Assembly (NCBI GenBank): GCA_964636095.1
Contig: CAZWRF010000009.1
Span: forward strand, 1-22,484
Reading direction: 5' to 3'
Origin: CAZWRF01 sp964636095
GTDB taxonomy: Bacteria; Patescibacteriota; Minisyncoccia; JAHISW01; Tagabacteraceae
DNA: 22,484 bases
This document shows, piece by piece, positions 7,123 to 14,951 of this stretch. Under the pieces are notes generated by a model. That model saw only the letters and a program-made list of their open reading frames with translations, did no database searches and was not told where the DNA came from. Within the stretch, counting starts at the first letter, position 1, and each line of letters begins with the position of its first letter. Both the position numbers and the translations under genes were made by a program.

Positions 7123-7854
7123 ATGGCCGCTAAATTATTTGACCCGCAGTCAAATGAACCATTTAAGTTGAGTCGTTCAAAAGTGGATATGTTTATTAAT
7201 TGTCCGCGCTGTTTTTATTTGGATAGGCGCTTGGGTATAGGTAGACCGGGCGGTTTCCCCTTTACTCTGAACAATGCGGTGGATTTTCTTTTGAAGAAAG
7301 AATTTGATATCCACAGGTCAAAAAAACAGGCTCACCCTTTAATGGAAAAATATGGCATTGATGCCGTACCCTATAACCACGAAAGAATGGACGACTGGCG
7401 TCACAATTTTTCCGGCGTGCAGTTTATTCACAAGCCGACCAATTTTTTGCTTTTTGGCGCGGTGGATGACATTTGGAAAGGCGCAAACGGAAAGTTGATG
7501 GTTGTAGACTACAAAGCAACAAGTATAAATAAAGATGTTACTTTGGACGACGAGTGGAAAATTGTATATAAAAGACAAATGGAGTTTTATCAGTGGCTTT
7601 TAAGACAAAATGGTTTTGATGTGTCCGATACGGGCTACTTCGTGTATGTTAACGGCAAAACGGACAAAGAAGCCTTTGACGCCAGGCTTGAATTTGACGT
7701 AAGGATACTTCCTTATTCCGGGAATGACTCTTGGGTTGAAAACGCCATAACGGACGCCCACAAAACATTAATGTCCGATAGCGTCCCCGATGCTTCTCCC
7801 AATTGTGAATATTGCAATTATGGCAAAAAGATTGCCGACCTTGGTGTTAATTAA
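7123..7854 (+). CDS. PD-(D/E)XK nuclease-superfamily protein (RecB/Cas4-like)
   Basis: 243 aa. The core is visible: D115/D116 in GAVDDIW, then the D129-Y-K131 strand in VVDYKAT, then QMEFYQWLL (Q152, Y156), which is the QxxxY motif of the RecB-like branch. Cys pairs lie at both ends, C27/C30 (NCPRCFYL) and C228/C231 (NCEYCNYG), a layout suited to an iron-sulphur cluster as in Cas4 and AddB, although those usually have one N-terminal and three C-terminal Cys. It is a stand-alone nuclease domain without a helicase, and no Cas genes are nearby, so a DNA-repair or processing role is more likely than CRISPR adaptation (inference). A CATAAT box at 7112-7117 ends 5 nt before the ATG; no Shine-Dalgarno. 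Confidence 0.78.
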   Translation: MAAKLFDPQSNEPFKLSRSKVDMFINCPRCFYLDRRLGIGRPGGFPFTLNNAVDFLLKKEFDIHRSKKQAHPLMEKYGIDAVPYNHERMDDWRHNFSGVQFIHKPTNFLLFGAVDDIWKGANGKLMVVDYKATSINKDVTLDDEWKIVYKRQMEFYQWLLRQNGFDVSDTGYFVYVNGKTDKEAFDARLEFDVRILPYSGNDSWVENAITDAHKTLMSDSVPDASPNCEYCNYGKKIADLGVN

Positions 7855-7863
7855 TTAAAAAAC

Positions 7864-8928
7864 ATGATTTCCGAATTTTTAAATATGCCATTTTGGCAAA
7901 ACGCATACTTTGGTAATTCACTAGGTGAATATGCGCTGGCGTTAGCTGCTTTCGTAGTTTTGTTTGTTGTTTTTGCCGTTTTTCAAAAGATTATTTTGAG
8001 CCGATTGAAAAAGATGGCAGAAAAAACAAGAAATGATATTGACGACGAATTTTTAAAAATAGTGAAAACCATAAAGCCTCCCTTTTATTCTTTTCTGGCA
8101 TTTTATCTGGCGCTTGGTTTTTTGATTCTCAATCCATTTTTGAGAAGCGTAATAAACGGCGTTCTTATCGTTTGGTTTATTTATCAAGTCATTGCCGCTT
8201 TGCAGATTCTAATAAATTACACGGCGAAAAAAAGATTCGCCGAAGGGGATACTCAGGCGCACACGGCTGTTAGCGCGGTAAGCGTTATTTTGAAAGTTGT
8301 CCTGTGGACAATTGCCCTTCTTTTGGTTCTTTCGAATATGGGGGTAAATATTACATCGCTTATCGCGGGCCTCGGCATAGGAGGCATTGCGGTGGCGATG
8401 GCTCTCAACAATATTCTTAAAGACCTTTTCGATTCTTTCGCCATTTATTTTGACAAGCCGTTTCTAGTCGGAGATTTTATCGTTGCCGGCGACGCAACCG
8501 GAGTTGTGGAAAAAATAGGGCTGAAAACTACTCGCATCAAGGCGCTTCAAGGAGAGGAGATCGTTATGCCCAACAGTAAATTGGGCTCATCAAAAATTCA
8601 AAATTTCAGAAAGATGAAAGAAAGGAGAGTTTCTTTCTCTCTGGGGGTAACTTACGAAACTTCTTCGGACAAGCTGAAAAAAATCCCCGGAATAATTAAA
8701 AAAATCATAGAATCAAAAAAACAGGCACGGTTTGACAGGACCCACTTTACGAAATACGCCGACTTTGCTCTTGTTTTTGATATAGTATTTTTCGTGGAAT
8801 CTCCAGATTTCGTGGATTATATGAACATAAATCAGGCCATAAATCTGGAAATAAAAGAGGCGTTTGAAAAAGAGGGGATAAGTATGGCGTATCCCACGCA
8901 AACTTTGTATATAGAAAAAAGGGGATGA
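7864..8928 (+). CDS. MscS-family mechanosensitive ion channel
   Basis: 354 aa. Hydrophobic segments lie at about 22-41, 72-92, 97-116 and 137-157, followed by the pore-lining helix of the family, GLGIGGIAVAMALNNILKDL (169-188). After it comes the beta domain with DKPFLVGDFI (197-206), the KTTRI segment and MPNSKLG (235-241), and a C-terminal alpha/beta domain. It is longer than E. coli MscS (286 aa, three helices) because of extra N-terminal helices. By family it is an inner-membrane channel that opens on hypo-osmotic stress. It starts 9 nt after the nuclease stop and so is probably cotranscribed with it. Confidence 0.92.
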   Translation: MISEFLNMPFWQNAYFGNSLGEYALALAAFVVLFVVFAVFQKIILSRLKKMAEKTRNDIDDEFLKIVKTIKPPFYSFLAFYLALGFLILNPFLRSVINGVLIVWFIYQVIAALQILINYTAKKRFAEGDTQAHTAVSAVSVILKVVLWTIALLLVLSNMGVNITSLIAGLGIGGIAVAMALNNILKDLFDSFAIYFDKPFLVGDFIVAGDATGVVEKIGLKTTRIKALQGEEIVMPNSKLGSSKIQNFRKMKERRVSFSLGVTYETSSDKLKKIPGIIKKIIESKKQARFDRTHFTKYADFALVFDIVFFVESPDFVDYMNINQAINLEIKEAFEKEGISMAYPTQTLYIEKRG

Positions 8929-8950
8929 TTATTTTATAATTAAATCTGTT

Positions 8951-9133
8951 ATGTGGCAAAACAAACTTAATGGTATTTTGGGCTTGTGGCTTGTAGCATT
9001 GGCTTTTATACATTTTTCCGTTTCCATGAGGAGCGTGCTTTTGACGGTTACGGGGCTTGTAATATTTACGGTGTCTTTTTTGGGAAAATTTATCATAAAG
9101 CCGGCAGAAGTCATTAAAACGGACCAAAACTAA
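8951..9133 (+). CDS. Small two-helix membrane protein
   Basis: 60 aa with two predicted helices, about 7-25 (GILGLWLVALAFIHFSV) and 28-48 (VLLTVTGLVIFTVSFLGKF), and a short charged tail. Its stop TAA (9131-9133) overlaps the ATG of the following glycosidase-like gene by one base, implying coupling and a functional link. TATAAT at 8935-8940 ends 10 nt before the ATG and could drive a nearly leaderless transcript. No family recognised. The coupling is the main reason to believe it is real. Confidence 0.6.
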   Translation: MWQNKLNGILGLWLVALAFIHFSVSMRSVLLTVTGLVIFTVSFLGKFIIKPAEVIKTDQN

Positions 9134-10347
9134 TGCCTTTTTTTAAAAAATACAAGTTTGCCTTTTTGGCGGTTTTTGCTTTTCTTTTTTTGGGCCTCTT
9201 TATCTACAGCGGTCTGTTTTTTTCTTTTTTAAAGTCGGCATACGTAGCTTCACCCGCTGACTATCTGAAGGACCAGCCAAAAGACACGGAAGTGCTGGGA
9301 GCCTCCGAGCCCGTAAAGCCGCTTCCGCCGGCGCACATAAAAACCCCTCAAGCCGTGAAGGCCGTGTACATGACAAGCTGCGTGGCGGCAACTCCCAGCT
9401 GGAGAGAAGACATGGCTAAGATGATAGAGGAAACGGAGCTCAACGCCGTGGTTGTAGACATAAAAGATTACACAGGCACCATTTCCTTCAAAAGCGACAA
9501 TCCTTACCTTGCCGACAATGGGGGCGGGGGGTGTGTGGTAAAAGATATGAAAGAATTTGTTCAAAGCTTGCACGAAAAGGGCATTTACGTTATTGGGCGA
9601 ATCACCGTTTTTCAAGATCCTTTTTATGCCAAGAAAAGGCCCGATCTGGCGGTTAAAAAAGCCAGCGATACAAGTGTGGTGTGGAAGGATTACAAGGGCG
9701 AAAGCTTTATTGAGGCGGGGGCGGTTGATTTTTGGCAGTATATAGCCGAGCTCGCGAAAGTATCTTACGCAGACATCGGGTTCGACGAACTCAACTTTGA
9801 CTACATCCGATTTCCTTCCGACGGCAACATGAAAGATATTTATTTCCCCTTCAGCGAGGCACAGATTGAAAAAGACCCGGACTTTGGAAAGGCAAAAGTT
9901 TTGAGGGAATTTTTCACTTATCTTTATACCGAACTTGAAGACACGGGAGCAGTTCTCTCGGCAGACCTTTTCGGCATGACAATGACCAACTCGGACGATT
10001 TGAATATTGGTCAGGTTCTTGAATATGCCGAGCCGTTTTTTGATTACATTTGTCCCATGGTTTATCCTTCTCACTATCCCAAAGGATTTCACGGATACAC
10101 GAATGTAAACGCGCATCCTTACGACATTGTAAAGTTTTCCCTGGATGAAGGAGTGAGGCGGCTTGAGGAAGCAAGCTCCACACCGGCCAAGTTGCGGCCG
10201 TGGATTCAGGACTTTGATTACCCTGTTACTTATACCGCTGATATGGTAATAAAACAAAAGCAGGCAGTTTACGATGCCGGTCTTACGAGTTGGATGATGT
10301 GGGACCCGGGCAATACTTACACAAGAGCTGCCCTGGATTCAAAATAA
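9133..10347 (+). CDS. Membrane-anchored putative glycosidase, DUF4015/GH-like TIM barrel
   Basis: 404 aa. An N-terminal signal anchor (about 8-34, FAFLAVFAFLFLGLFIYSGLFF) and a Pro-rich linker precede a TIM-barrel domain from about 74. Landmarks are VKAVYMTS (75-82), VVVDIKDYTG (107-116), GRITVFQDP (155-163), GFDELNFDYIRFPSDG (216-231) with clustered Asp/Glu, DLFGM, and YICPMVYPSHY. This series is typical of the DUF4015 putative glycosyl hydrolase family (PF13200), whose substrate is to my knowledge unsettled. It would act outside the membrane, perhaps on cell-wall glycan (inference). It overlaps the small membrane protein gene upstream by one base. Confidence 0.82.
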   Translation: MPFFKKYKFAFLAVFAFLFLGLFIYSGLFFSFLKSAYVASPADYLKDQPKDTEVLGASEPVKPLPPAHIKTPQAVKAVYMTSCVAATPSWREDMAKMIEETELNAVVVDIKDYTGTISFKSDNPYLADNGGGGCVVKDMKEFVQSLHEKGIYVIGRITVFQDPFYAKKRPDLAVKKASDTSVVWKDYKGESFIEAGAVDFWQYIAELAKVSYADIGFDELNFDYIRFPSDGNMKDIYFPFSEAQIEKDPDFGKAKVLREFFTYLYTELEDTGAVLSADLFGMTMTNSDDLNIGQVLEYAEPFFDYICPMVYPSHYPKGFHGYTNVNAHPYDIVKFSLDEGVRRLEEASSTPAKLRPWIQDFDYPVTYTADMVIKQKQAVYDAGLTSWMMWDPGNTYTRAALDSK

Positions 10348-10379
10348 AGTACTTTTACAAAAAAAAGGGGGTGATTTGA

Positions 10380-10991
10380 ATGGGATATGGCTGCAGCCAT
10401 GGCCACAATCATTTGATTCAAGATCACACAAGGCTTTGCATTGCCTGGATTATAAATGCCGTTGTGATGCCTTTGGAAATATATTATGGCTACAAATCGG
10501 GAAGTTTTTCTCTTTTTTCAGACGGAATTCACATGATAAGCCACTTGGGCATATTGAGCTTTGCATGTCTCGTGGAGATAAAGAAAAAGCACGAGTTTTA
10601 CTCGGTGCTTCTGAACGGTATGTTTCTTTTGCGGCTTGGTATGTACATTTTACTGTGCGGATTTTGGAGAATATTTTCTTCTTCTGAGATTTTGGGCGGT
10701 ACCATGCTTTTGGTTGCTTCCATCGGCCTTGTCGCTGATGTGGGGCAGACAATTCTTTTGTGGTCGGCAAGATGCAACCACAGCAAAAACATGAAAGGTG
10801 CTTTTTGGCATACACTTAGCGACATGTCCGTTTCGGCCATTGTAGTAATAAGTGCGCTTTTTGTTTACTTTTTTAATTTTTACAAAGCGGATGTTATTGC
10901 GCTGTTTCTCATTTTCCCGCTTATTTTTTGGTGGGGCGGGGTAGGGCTCCTTGGGGATGCTATAAATATTTTGGAAAAAAAAGAAAAATAA
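10380..10991 (+). CDS. Short cation diffusion facilitator (CDF)-type transporter
   Basis: 203 aa. An N-terminal metal-rich motif (CSHGHNH, 5-11) is followed by six hydrophobic segments. The second contains SLFSDGIHMISH (44-55), matching the CDF helix-2 signature (ADAxHMLxD), and the fifth contains FWHTLSDMSVS (142-152), matching helix 5 (HxxxD). Predicted ligands are H51, H55, H144 and D148; H55 stands where the CzcD/ZitB group usually has Asp. The cytoplasmic C-terminal dimerisation domain is missing, since the protein ends just after helix 6. CDF proteins export Zn2+ or other divalent metals in exchange for protons. The start follows a strong ribosome site (AAGGGGGTGAT). It lies 32 nt after the glycosidase-like gene and ends in a terminator. 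Confidence 0.78.
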   Translation: MGYGCSHGHNHLIQDHTRLCIAWIINAVVMPLEIYYGYKSGSFSLFSDGIHMISHLGILSFACLVEIKKKHEFYSVLLNGMFLLRLGMYILLCGFWRIFSSSEILGGTMLLVASIGLVADVGQTILLWSARCNHSKNMKGAFWHTLSDMSVSAIVVISALFVYFFNFYKADVIALFLIFPLIFWWGGVGLLGDAINILEKKEK

Positions 10992-11026
10992 AAGGCGGGA
11001 TGCTTTTGCAAACCCCGCCTTTTTAT
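10990..11026. terminator. Bidirectional terminator between convergent genes
   Basis: The 10-bp perfect stem AAAAGGCGGG (10990-10999) / CCCGCCTTTT (11014-11023) serves the CDF gene on the plus strand and, with the A-tract acting as a T-tract, the small gene at 11023-11322 on the minus strand. It overlaps the stop codons of both. Confidence 0.85.
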
Positions 11027-11322
11027 GTGCCGTTTTTTATAAAATTATGAAATTCTTTTTTTGTTACTTTAAACTCAATTCCTTTTTTTAGGCTTCTTTC
11101 AATTTTATTCAAAAGATTCAATGCAATGGGCAATATTAGCGCCGAGTCAATTTCTTCCACTGTGCTTCTTTCTTCTTTCAGCTCTTCAAATCCCCCCGGA
11201 TAAATAACAATAGTTAAATCTTCTCGTCCGCAAAACCTCCAATACAAGCCGCAGAAGACGGACAGCGCGTTTCTTTCGGCAATTTCTTTTTTCTTCTGTT
11301 TAAAATCGATGACTTTGTCCAT
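11023..11322 (-). CDS. Hypothetical small cytosolic protein
   Basis: 99 aa from the ATG at 11322. An ORF-extending start at 11361 is rejected because GGAGGAG (11335-11329) sits 6 nt before the internal ATG. The protein is charged and has no membrane segment or Cys cluster; it begins MDKVIDFKQKKKEIAERN and is mostly predicted helical. No family recognised. It stands alone on the minus strand between two plus-strand operons, bounded by a terminator. The strong Shine-Dalgarno is the best evidence that it is expressed. Confidence 0.68.
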   Translation of the reverse strand: MDKVIDFKQKKKEIAERNALSVFCGLYWRFCGREDLTIVIYPGGFEELKEERSTVEEIDSALILPIALNLLNKIERSLKKGIEFKVTKKEFHNFIKNGT

Positions 11323-11439
11323 ATTTTTCTCCTCCGTTTGTTTTTTAATGTACCTTTTCACACGTTACTATACAAAGTAGTAAGTGTCAAGGTTATTATA
11401 GTTTTTGTTTTTTGTTAAAATAAAAAATGTATTACTTAT

Positions 11440-11455
11440 TTAATTACGTAATTAA
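11440..11455. promoter_or_regulatory. 16-bp perfect palindrome upstream of gap
   Basis: TTAATTACGTAATTAA is a perfect palindrome 15 nt before the gap ATG, flanked by direct repeats ATTACTTA (11431-11438 and 11455-11462). The position suits an operator, but it is very AT-rich and chance is possible. I found no convincing -35/-10 pair here. Confidence 0.35.
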
Positions 11456-11470
11456 TTACTTACAAACATC

Positions 11471-12454
11471 ATGAAAATTGCAATAAATGGTTTGGGAAGG
11501 ATAGGTCGTATTTTTTTAAGACAGGCAATGGCGGAAAAAGATTTTGAAGTTGTTGCCATAAACGACCTTGGGGACAAGGAAAATCTTCTTTATCTTTTAA
11601 AACATGATTCGGTTTACGGCGGATTTGAGCCGTCAAAAGGTGCTTTTGAGAAAATAAAATTTTTACAAGAAAAGGATCCTGGCCAGCTTCCGTGGAAAGA
11701 TTTGGACGTGGACGTTGTGGTAGAGTCGACGGGTTTTTTCGCCTCATACGAAAAAGCCAAGCCGCACCTTGAGGCCGGAGCCAAAAGGGTGGTTATTTCC
11801 GCGCCTGCGCCCGTAGACGATGAAGACGCGAAGACTTTTACCCCGAATGTGAATATGGAGTCGGCTAAAGAATGCAAAATTACTTCAAACGCATCCTGCA
11901 CCACCAACGCCACCATTCCAGTTGCGGCGGTTCTTATGAAAAACCCGGGTATTAAAAAAGCTGTTTTAAACACAGTTCACGGATACACTTCAACTCAAAG
12001 TTTGGTGGATGGTCCGAGCAAGAAAGATGTCCGGAGGGGAAGGGCCGCCGCCATGAACACCATTCCGGCCCACACGGGAGCGGCGATAGCCACGGGTAAG
12101 GTAATCCCCGAGCTTATGGGAAAGTTCGATGGCGTGGCAGTGAGAGTGCCTGTGATAGCCGGTTCGCTTATTGATTTTACTTTTATTTCGGAAAGGCCCA
12201 CAACTTCCGAAGAAATAAACAAAATTTTAAAAGATGCCAGCGAAAGTTCCGAGTGGAAAGGGATTTTGAAGTTTTCAGACGAGCCCCTGGTCTCCAGGGA
12301 TATTTTAGGCCAGCCATATGGTTCAATTGTAGACCCCGATTTTACCCGCGTGGTGGACGGCGACCTCGTAAAAGTATTTTCTTGGTACGACAACGAGTGG
12401 GGATATTGTGCCATGCTTGTAAAGCATGTTAAGTCTCTCAAAGAATTTCTTTGA
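11471..12454 (+). CDS. gap: Glyceraldehyde-3-phosphate dehydrogenase
   Basis: 327 aa, close to the usual 330-340. The NAD-binding start is MKIAINGLGRIGR and the adenosine-binding strand ends in INDLGD with the Asp typical of NAD preference. The catalytic SNASCTTN places the nucleophile at C143, and the general base is H170 in TVHGYTSTQ (commonly HxYTxDQ). GAMNxIPxxTGAA appears as AAMNTIPAHTGAA, and WYDNEWGY is near the C-terminus. It oxidises glyceraldehyde-3-phosphate to 1,3-bisphosphoglycerate in the cytosol (EC 1.2.1.12 by family). The segment between residues 50 and 75 is somewhat shorter than usual. It heads the gap-rpiB-gatB-apt run; no Shine-Dalgarno is visible. Confidence 0.96.
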   Translation: MKIAINGLGRIGRIFLRQAMAEKDFEVVAINDLGDKENLLYLLKHDSVYGGFEPSKGAFEKIKFLQEKDPGQLPWKDLDVDVVVESTGFFASYEKAKPHLEAGAKRVVISAPAPVDDEDAKTFTPNVNMESAKECKITSNASCTTNATIPVAAVLMKNPGIKKAVLNTVHGYTSTQSLVDGPSKKDVRRGRAAAMNTIPAHTGAAIATGKVIPELMGKFDGVAVRVPVIAGSLIDFTFISERPTTSEEINKILKDASESSEWKGILKFSDEPLVSRDILGQPYGSIVDPDFTRVVDGDLVKVFSWYDNEWGYCAMLVKHVKSLKEFL

Positions 12455-12477
12455 GAGAGAATTATGAATTAAGAATT

Positions 12478-12915
12478 ATGAAAATATATCTTGCGACAGA
12501 CCATGCCGGATTTAATCTGAAAGAAACTCTCAAAAAGTGGCTTGTTGACGAAGGATACGAAGTAAAAGATTTCGGTGCTTTTGAGTACAATAAAAAAGAT
12601 GACTATCCGGACTTTGTTGTCAACGCCGCAAAAGCCGTAGCGAAAGATTCCGGACAAAGCAGGGCGATAATTCTCGGCGGTTCCGGCCAAGGGGAAGCAA
12701 TGGCCGCCAACAGATTCAAGGGTGTGCGAGCCGCGGTTTTGTATAGCTACAACGAAGAAATCATAAAACTCTCCCGCGAGCACAATTATGCCAACATCCT
12801 TTCTCTTGGCGCCAGGTTTTTGAAGGAAGAGGAGGCCAAGAAAGCGGTAAAGCTGTGGCTTGAAACAAGCTTTCCCGGCGACGAGAGACACATCCGGCGC
12901 ATAAACAAATTTTGA
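12478..12915 (+). CDS. rpiB: Ribose-5-phosphate isomerase B family protein (Glu-type active site)
   Basis: 145 aa, normal for RpiB/LacAB. ATG at 12478 is chosen because it gives the family N-terminus (MKIYLATDHAGFNLKE); an in-frame TTG at 12451 would overlap gap. Motifs are DHAGF (8-12), YEVKDFG (27-33), DDYPDF (41-46), GGSGQGE (67-73), AANRFKGVRAA (76-86) and REHNYANILSLGAR. The catalytic Cys of E. coli-type RpiB (CGTGIG) is replaced by Gly/Ser, while E73 occupies the position of Glu75 used as base in Mycobacterium tuberculosis RpiB (GGSGNGE). It would interconvert ribulose-5-P and ribose-5-P in the non-oxidative pentose phosphate pathway. It starts 23 nt after gap. Confidence 0.88.
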   Translation: MKIYLATDHAGFNLKETLKKWLVDEGYEVKDFGAFEYNKKDDYPDFVVNAAKAVAKDSGQSRAIILGGSGQGEAMAANRFKGVRAAVLYSYNEEIIKLSREHNYANILSLGARFLKEEEAKKAVKLWLETSFPGDERHIRRINKF

Positions 12916-12936
12916 TTAAAAAGTTATCCTGGGAAG

Positions 12937-14382
12937 ATGGAGTACAAACCTACAATAGGGCTGGAAATTCACGCCGAACTTAAGACCAAAACAAAGATGT
13001 TTTGCGACTCTTTGAATGATCCTCTGGAAAAACATCCCAATGTAAATATTTGCCCGGTGTGCATGGGCCACCCGGGGACTTTGCCCGTTATAAATAAAGA
13101 AGCGGTAAAAATGGTTTTGCTTGCGGGATTGGCTCTCGGAGGCAAATCAACGGACTTCACGCAATTTGACCGCAAAAATTATTTTTATCCCGACCTTCCA
13201 AAGGGCTACCAAATAAGCCAGTACAAGTTCCCGCTTGTTGAAGGAGGCAGGCTGAATGGCGTGAGGCTTACCCGTATTCACCTGGAAGAGGACACCGGAA
13301 GATTGATTCACGAAAAAAATTTCACCTTAGTGGATTTCAACAGAGCGGGAGTACCTCTTATGGAACTTGTAACAGAGCCGGATATTTTATCTGCCGGGGA
13401 AGCTCGCGCTTTTGCTCAGGAATTGCGTTTGCTTTTAAGATATCTTGACATATCAGATGCCGATATGGAAAAAGGACAAATGCGCGTGGAAGCCAATATT
13501 TCACTCGGAAACTTACTCGGGAACAAAACACCCAAGTTGGGTACGAAAGTGGAAGTGAAAAACCTCAACTCTTTTAGGGCGGTAGAGCAAGCTATAAATT
13601 ATGAAATTGAAAGGCAGGAAAAAATTTTAGAAGCAGGCAAAAAGGTGGTTCAGGAAACACGTGGGTGGGATGAAAACAAGCAAGAAACTTTTTCTCAGAG
13701 GGGGAAAGAGGATGCCCATGACTACAGGTATTTTCCCGAACCGGACTTGCCGGCTTTGAAAATAAAAGAAATAAAAGAATTTGAAAATCTTAGAGAAAAT
13801 TTACCGGAGCTTCCGTGGGACAAAAGAAAAAGGCTTAAAAAAGAATATGGCTTAAACAATGAGAGCGCGGAGATTTTTGTAAATGATAAAAAGTTCGCCG
13901 ATTTTTTTGAAAATGTTGTTTCCGAAACAAAAGCGGACGAAAACGAGCTTCCGACCCGGAAAATAATTGATTTGACGGTAAATTACCTTACTTCCGACCT
14001 TTCGGGGCTGATGAAAGAAAAATTTTTAAGCTTCGACGAACTCCTTGTGAGCCCGGAAAATTTTGCCGATCTTGTGGATATGGTTTTGGAGGAAAAAATT
14101 TCTTCGCGTGCGGCAAAAGATATTTTAAGAGAAATGCTTGAAAAAGGTGCTGAGCCGCATGAAATTGTCGGCCAAAAGGGGCTGGAGCAAAAAAGCGATG
14201 ATAGTTTTATAGAGCCGGTGGCCAGAAAGGCTATTGACGAAAACCCGAAAGCGGTAAAAGATTACAAAAAAGGGAAAGAAACGGCAGTTCAGTTCCTTGT
14301 GGGTATGGTGATGAAAGAAACAAAGGGAGTCGCCAACCCTCAAAAGGTCCGAGAAATTTTGGAAAAATTACTGAAAAGATGA
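12937..14382 (+). CDS. gatB: Aspartyl/glutamyl-tRNA(Asn/Gln) amidotransferase subunit B
   Basis: 481 aa, the usual length. The N-terminus is YKPTIGLEIHAELKTKTKMFC, followed by CPVCMGHPG, the signature YPDLPKGYQISQYKFPL, the DFNRAGVPLMELVTEPDI segment, and EVKNLNSFRAVEQAINYEI. The C-terminal half carries the helical GatB/YqeY tail domain ending in ...VANPQKVREILEKLLKR. GatB binds tRNA and activates the mischarged aminoacyl group for amidation within GatCAB, so this organism probably makes Gln-tRNA and/or Asn-tRNA indirectly. gatA and gatC are not in this window. It begins 21 nt after rpiB with only a weak ribosome site (TGGGAAG). Confidence 0.97.
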   Translation: MEYKPTIGLEIHAELKTKTKMFCDSLNDPLEKHPNVNICPVCMGHPGTLPVINKEAVKMVLLAGLALGGKSTDFTQFDRKNYFYPDLPKGYQISQYKFPLVEGGRLNGVRLTRIHLEEDTGRLIHEKNFTLVDFNRAGVPLMELVTEPDILSAGEARAFAQELRLLLRYLDISDADMEKGQMRVEANISLGNLLGNKTPKLGTKVEVKNLNSFRAVEQAINYEIERQEKILEAGKKVVQETRGWDENKQETFSQRGKEDAHDYRYFPEPDLPALKIKEIKEFENLRENLPELPWDKRKRLKKEYGLNNESAEIFVNDKKFADFFENVVSETKADENELPTRKIIDLTVNYLTSDLSGLMKEKFLSFDELLVSPENFADLVDMVLEEKISSRAAKDILREMLEKGAEPHEIVGQKGLEQKSDDSFIEPVARKAIDENPKAVKDYKKGKETAVQFLVGMVMKETKGVANPQKVREILEKLLKR

Positions 14383-14414
14383 TCTAATATAGAACGTTGA
14401 AAGGAGAATAGCGG

Positions 14415-14951
14415 ATGAAATCTCTGGAATATCTGAAGAAGAAAATAAATGAAATACAAAATTGGCCCATAGATGGTGTAAACTTTAAGGATATAACTTC
14501 TCTTTTTGAGGATAAGTCCGATTTTAGGCGGATAATTAACGCTTTGGCAAAGCCATATTTGAAATACGGAGTAGATAAAGTCGTAGGTATAGATGCTAGG
14601 GGATTTATAGTGGCGGCACCGGTTGCCTATAAAATAAATGCCGGTTTTTGCATGATAAGAAAACCGGGCAAGCTTCCGCGCAATACGATAAAAAGGAATT
14701 TTTCTCTTGAGTATGGTGAAAGCAAATTGGAAATGCACACAGACTCTATTTTACCGGGCGAGAAAGTTCTTTTGATTGACGATGTTATAGCTACGGGGGG
14801 CACGGCTATTGCTGCCTGCGCTCTGATAGAAAAATTAAAGGGCGAAATTTTGGAGGTCGGAGCTGTAATAGACCTTGCTTATCTTGGGGGCGCAGAAAAG
14901 CTCAGAGAAAAAAGCCACAACGTACGATGCCTTGTTTCTTACACCCATTGA
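14415..14951 (+). CDS. apt: Adenine phosphoribosyltransferase
   Basis: 178 aa, typical for APRT. It shows IQNWPIDGVNFKDIT near the N-terminus, VVGIDARGFIVAAPVA (56-71), the flexible-loop region RKPGKLPRNTIKRNFSLEYG (82-101) and the PRPP motif VLLIDDVIATGGT (118-130). It converts adenine and PRPP to AMP (purine salvage, cytosol). Salvage fits small genomes that lack de novo purine synthesis. AAGGAG at 14401-14406 sits 8 nt before the ATG. It is last in the gap-rpiB-gatB-apt run, with a 32-nt gap to gatB. Confidence 0.95.
   Translation: MKSLEYLKKKINEIQNWPIDGVNFKDITSLFEDKSDFRRIINALAKPYLKYGVDKVVGIDARGFIVAAPVAYKINAGFCMIRKPGKLPRNTIKRNFSLEYGESKLEMHTDSILPGEKVLLIDDVIATGGTAIAACALIEKLKGEILEVGAVIDLAYLGGAEKLREKSHNVRCLVSYTH

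Noticed and set aside
7123..7854. cas4 and a CRISPR locus
   Set aside because: The protein resembles Cas4 in fold motifs and Cys pairs, but no repeat-spacer array or other cas gene is visible in the window.
9250..10257. 335-codon open frame on the minus strand
   Set aside because: Antisense to the DUF4015-like gene, which has anchor, linker and family motifs; the antisense frame has none.
11323..11361. Start at 11361 for the 99-aa minus-strand gene
   Set aside because: GGAGGAG sits 6 nt before the internal ATG at 11322 and would be inside the coding region otherwise.
12451..12477. TTG at 12451 as start of rpiB
   Set aside because: Adds nine residues absent from the family and overlaps the end of gap; the ATG at 12478 gives the standard N-terminus.
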